This document shows, piece by piece, positions 20,180 through 21,364 of a DNA stretch of 21,364 nucleotides. Position numbers and translations under genes: made by a program. The notes beneath the pieces are model-generated. The model did not search any database and was not told where the DNA came from. It saw only the letters and a program-made list of their open reading frames with translations. Position 1 is the first letter of the stretch, and the number at the start of each line of letters is the position of its first letter. The DNA is from Jimgerdemannia flammicorona. Lineage: Eukaryota; Mucoromycota; Endogonomycetes; Endogonales; Endogonaceae. The stretch spans positions 1 through 21,364 of the forward strand of contig RBNI01001670.1 in NCBI GenBank assembly GCA_003990745.1, written 5' to 3'.

Positions 20180-20700
20180 TCAATCTATAGTATAGCTCTT
20201 TATTTATGTTGAATAATCTTAATAGAGGTATTTCAGGATGTCCTTAAGAGTGCATCAGTATTGGTATTGGTTCTTCCTAAGTGGTGCTTAACAGTATAGT
20301 CATACTCTTACAGCCTATAGATCTATCTGGTATATATTCCTTTGGGGTTCAGAGTATGAAATAGCCAGATGAGAGCAGAATGGTCTGTTTGAATAGTGAA
20401 GTATTTCCCAGCTAGGTAGTAGTGGAACTTGTCTACTGCTCAAACTACTGCTAAGAATTCTAGCTTGCATAACTCATAGTTCTGTTCTACTCTATGGATA
20501 CCTCAGCTTATATAAGAGATGATATATTCATGTCTATTTTTCTTCTAAGCTAGGACTACTTTAAGTTCTATAGCACTTACATCTATCTGCAGAATGAACT
20601 CTAGGTTTCAATCTGGTCTTCTGAGAATGAGTACTTGGGTCAATCTGATCTTGAGTTTATTGAAGGTTTCTTGATGTTCCTTGGTCTATTTGAATTTAGT
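20180..20700 (-). pseudogene. Ty3/Gypsy RT connection and RNase H remnant
   Basis: One minus-strand frame carries, in order, ETFNKLKIRLTQ and LEFILQIDVSAIELKVVLA (RT-RNase H tether and first RNase H strand with catalytic Asp, about 20560-20680), KLEFLAVV with catalytic Glu (near 20450), FTIQTDHSALIWLFHTLN with catalytic Asp (about 20340-20400), and EYDYTVKHHLGRTNTNTDAL (about 20245-20310). Stops fall mainly where related elements have Trp or Gln (for example before AVDKF, before IYRL, before EYDY). The frame stays open to reading across the block without indels. Truncated at the right by the LTR at 20717. Confidence 0.8.
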
Positions 20701-20716
20701 CTCCTTCTTCACTAGC

Positions 20717-21120
20717 TGTAACGGTTCTAGTTTCTTAATGAGGAAGCGACTAGTTCTGGTAATCCTAAGTAGCTCGAAGAGATACTAAGGGTTCAAGTGT
20801 TCTCGAAGGATTTCTGAGAGAAAATATTCTGAAGCTTTATTCATGAGAACAAAGGGGATATTTATACAAGATCTGAAAGAAGGATCCGGAAGGATCTGAG
20901 AAATCAAAGGAAAATGCCAAGAGGAAAGTTCTTGGCAAGGATGACAAATGATGACAAATAAAGTTCTACAAGTTTCCAGGACATTCAGTGACTAACTAAA
21001 TAAGTACTAGTTAATGCTCGGCGCCAAGAAGGGGATTTCTAAGTACGCGGAAGGTGCCGGAAGGTTATAGAATATTCAAGAAGGACAGAGAAAAGGAATA
21101 AACTACGCTAAAATGTTACA
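20717..21120 (-). mobile_element. well-preserved LTR (404 bp) of a second LTR retrotransposon
   Basis: Bounded by perfect 6-bp inverted ends TGTAAC (20717-20722) and GTTACA (21115-21120). On the minus strand it has TATAAATA (20866-20859) and then AATAAA (20841-20836), as expected for the U3-R part. A purine-rich tract lies directly outside the right edge, marking this as the 3' LTR of a minus-strand element. About eleven CpGs remain, unlike the older DNA it entered. The 5 bp outside the left edge are CTAGC; the matching target duplication would lie beyond the window. Confidence 0.82.
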
Positions 21121-21135
21121 TCTCCCCCTCCTTAA
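21121..21135 (-). mobile_element. polypurine tract of the younger LTR retrotransposon
   Basis: Minus strand TTAAGGAGGGGGAGA immediately precedes the 3' LTR. This is the primer site for plus-strand DNA synthesis in LTR retrotransposons, and its position fixes the element's orientation. Confidence 0.8.
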
Positions 21136-21364
21136 GAATCAACGTCCTCGTTGAATTCTCAAAGTTACATATAATAAACAATAAGACTAAAAGAAACCTC
21201 AAATTAAATATGTCGACTCATTGGCAAGGATTGGCCATCCTTGTATAAGGCGAGGGCCAAAGTATCATCTTGATCGGATGAGAACTGGTTCGAACCTCGT
21301 TGGTTGCAGGATTTATAGGGTTCTCCTGTATCTCTTGTTTCTGATGCTGTATCCCTTAGAGAGC
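21136..21364 (-). mobile_element. 3' internal end of the younger LTR retrotransposon (partial)
   Basis: Lies just inside the polypurine tract and runs off the window. On the minus strand one frame is open from the window edge for about 52 codons to a TAA (residues include KSCNQRGSNQFSS and LALYKDGQSLPMSRHI), so it may be the C-terminus of the polyprotein, but no domain is recognisable. CpGs are present at normal frequency. About 4-6 kb more of the element is expected to the right if it is complete. Confidence 0.6.

Larger units (their letters stand above)
15911..20716 (-). mobile_element. CpG-free remains of Ty3/Gypsy-type LTR retrotransposon DNA
   Basis: The region contains recognisable pol remnants on the minus strand (RNase H at 20240-20470, integrase at 19480-19990), a gag-like stretch at about 16270-17150, and a segment of opposite strand composition at about 18120-19240. 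It contains no CpG between 15926 and 20722. It is cut at the right by a younger LTR, so reverse transcriptase proper and anything upstream are missing from view. It may be more than one nested element. Confidence 0.75.

Noticed and set aside
15911..21364. A single complete LTR retrotransposon running from the TGTCAC end to the window edge
   Set aside because: The LTR at 20717 has different ends and normal CpG content, and it interrupts the pol remnant, so at least two elements are present.
1..21364. CRISPR array, rRNA genes or operon-like gene organisation
   Set aside because: No spaced direct repeats or rRNA sequence were seen, and gene structure (introns, TATA boxes, single promoters) is eukaryotic.

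Overview
The window is nuclear DNA of a filamentous or dimorphic fungus. The evidence is a gene for mitochondrial ribosomal protein mL38 split by eight short GT-AG introns (71-123 nt), GPI-type secreted cell-wall enzymes (GH18 chitinase, chitin deacetylase, an Ecm33/Sps2-like protein), a membrane fatty-acid desaturase of the fungal delta-12 type, and decayed Ty3/Gypsy-type LTR retrotransposon DNA. The style of the chitin deacetylase and desaturase suggests Basidiomycota or Mucoromycota rather than a typical ascomycete, but that is inference and the species cannot be named.

Layout, left to right. 1-1177: poly(A) tract, then a minus-strand Ecm33-like gene. 1178-3172: gene-free DNA that ends in a very AT-rich block without a single CpG. 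3150-3940: a phytanoyl-CoA-dioxygenase-like pseudogene, cut at its 5' end at the edge of that block and frameshifted. 4229-5040: weak trace of a broken minus-strand membrane-protein gene. 5235-7087: mL38 (plus, nine exons reconstructed, 366 aa). 7573-9522: GH18 chitinase (minus, eight exons reconstructed, 431 aa). 11026-12216: intronless chitin deacetylase (minus, 396 aa). 12217-14471: no convincing gene. 14472-15638: intronless delta-12-type desaturase (plus, 388 aa). 15911-20716: CpG-free, transition-riddled retroelement remains, mostly in minus orientation. 20717-21120: a well-preserved LTR of a second, younger element whose polypurine tract and 3' internal end follow to the window edge.

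The three cell-wall genes (Ecm33-like, chitinase, chitin deacetylase) are all on the minus strand and all look secreted. Chitinase and chitin deacetylase are neighbours, act on the same polymer, and both end in a GPI-type tail. The strongest compositional signal is the complete absence of CpG over 4,795 bp (15927-20721) and over 1,030 bp (2143-3172), next to CpG-rich genes and a CpG-containing young LTR. This suggests a mutational process, probably cytosine methylation followed by deamination or a RIP-like process, confined to repeats. I did not see a CRISPR array, rRNA gene or convincing tRNA gene. I do not see a clearly new biological system; the most unusual items are the CpG voids, the strand-composition flip inside the retroelement, and an Asp-to-Asn change in the chitinase active-site region.
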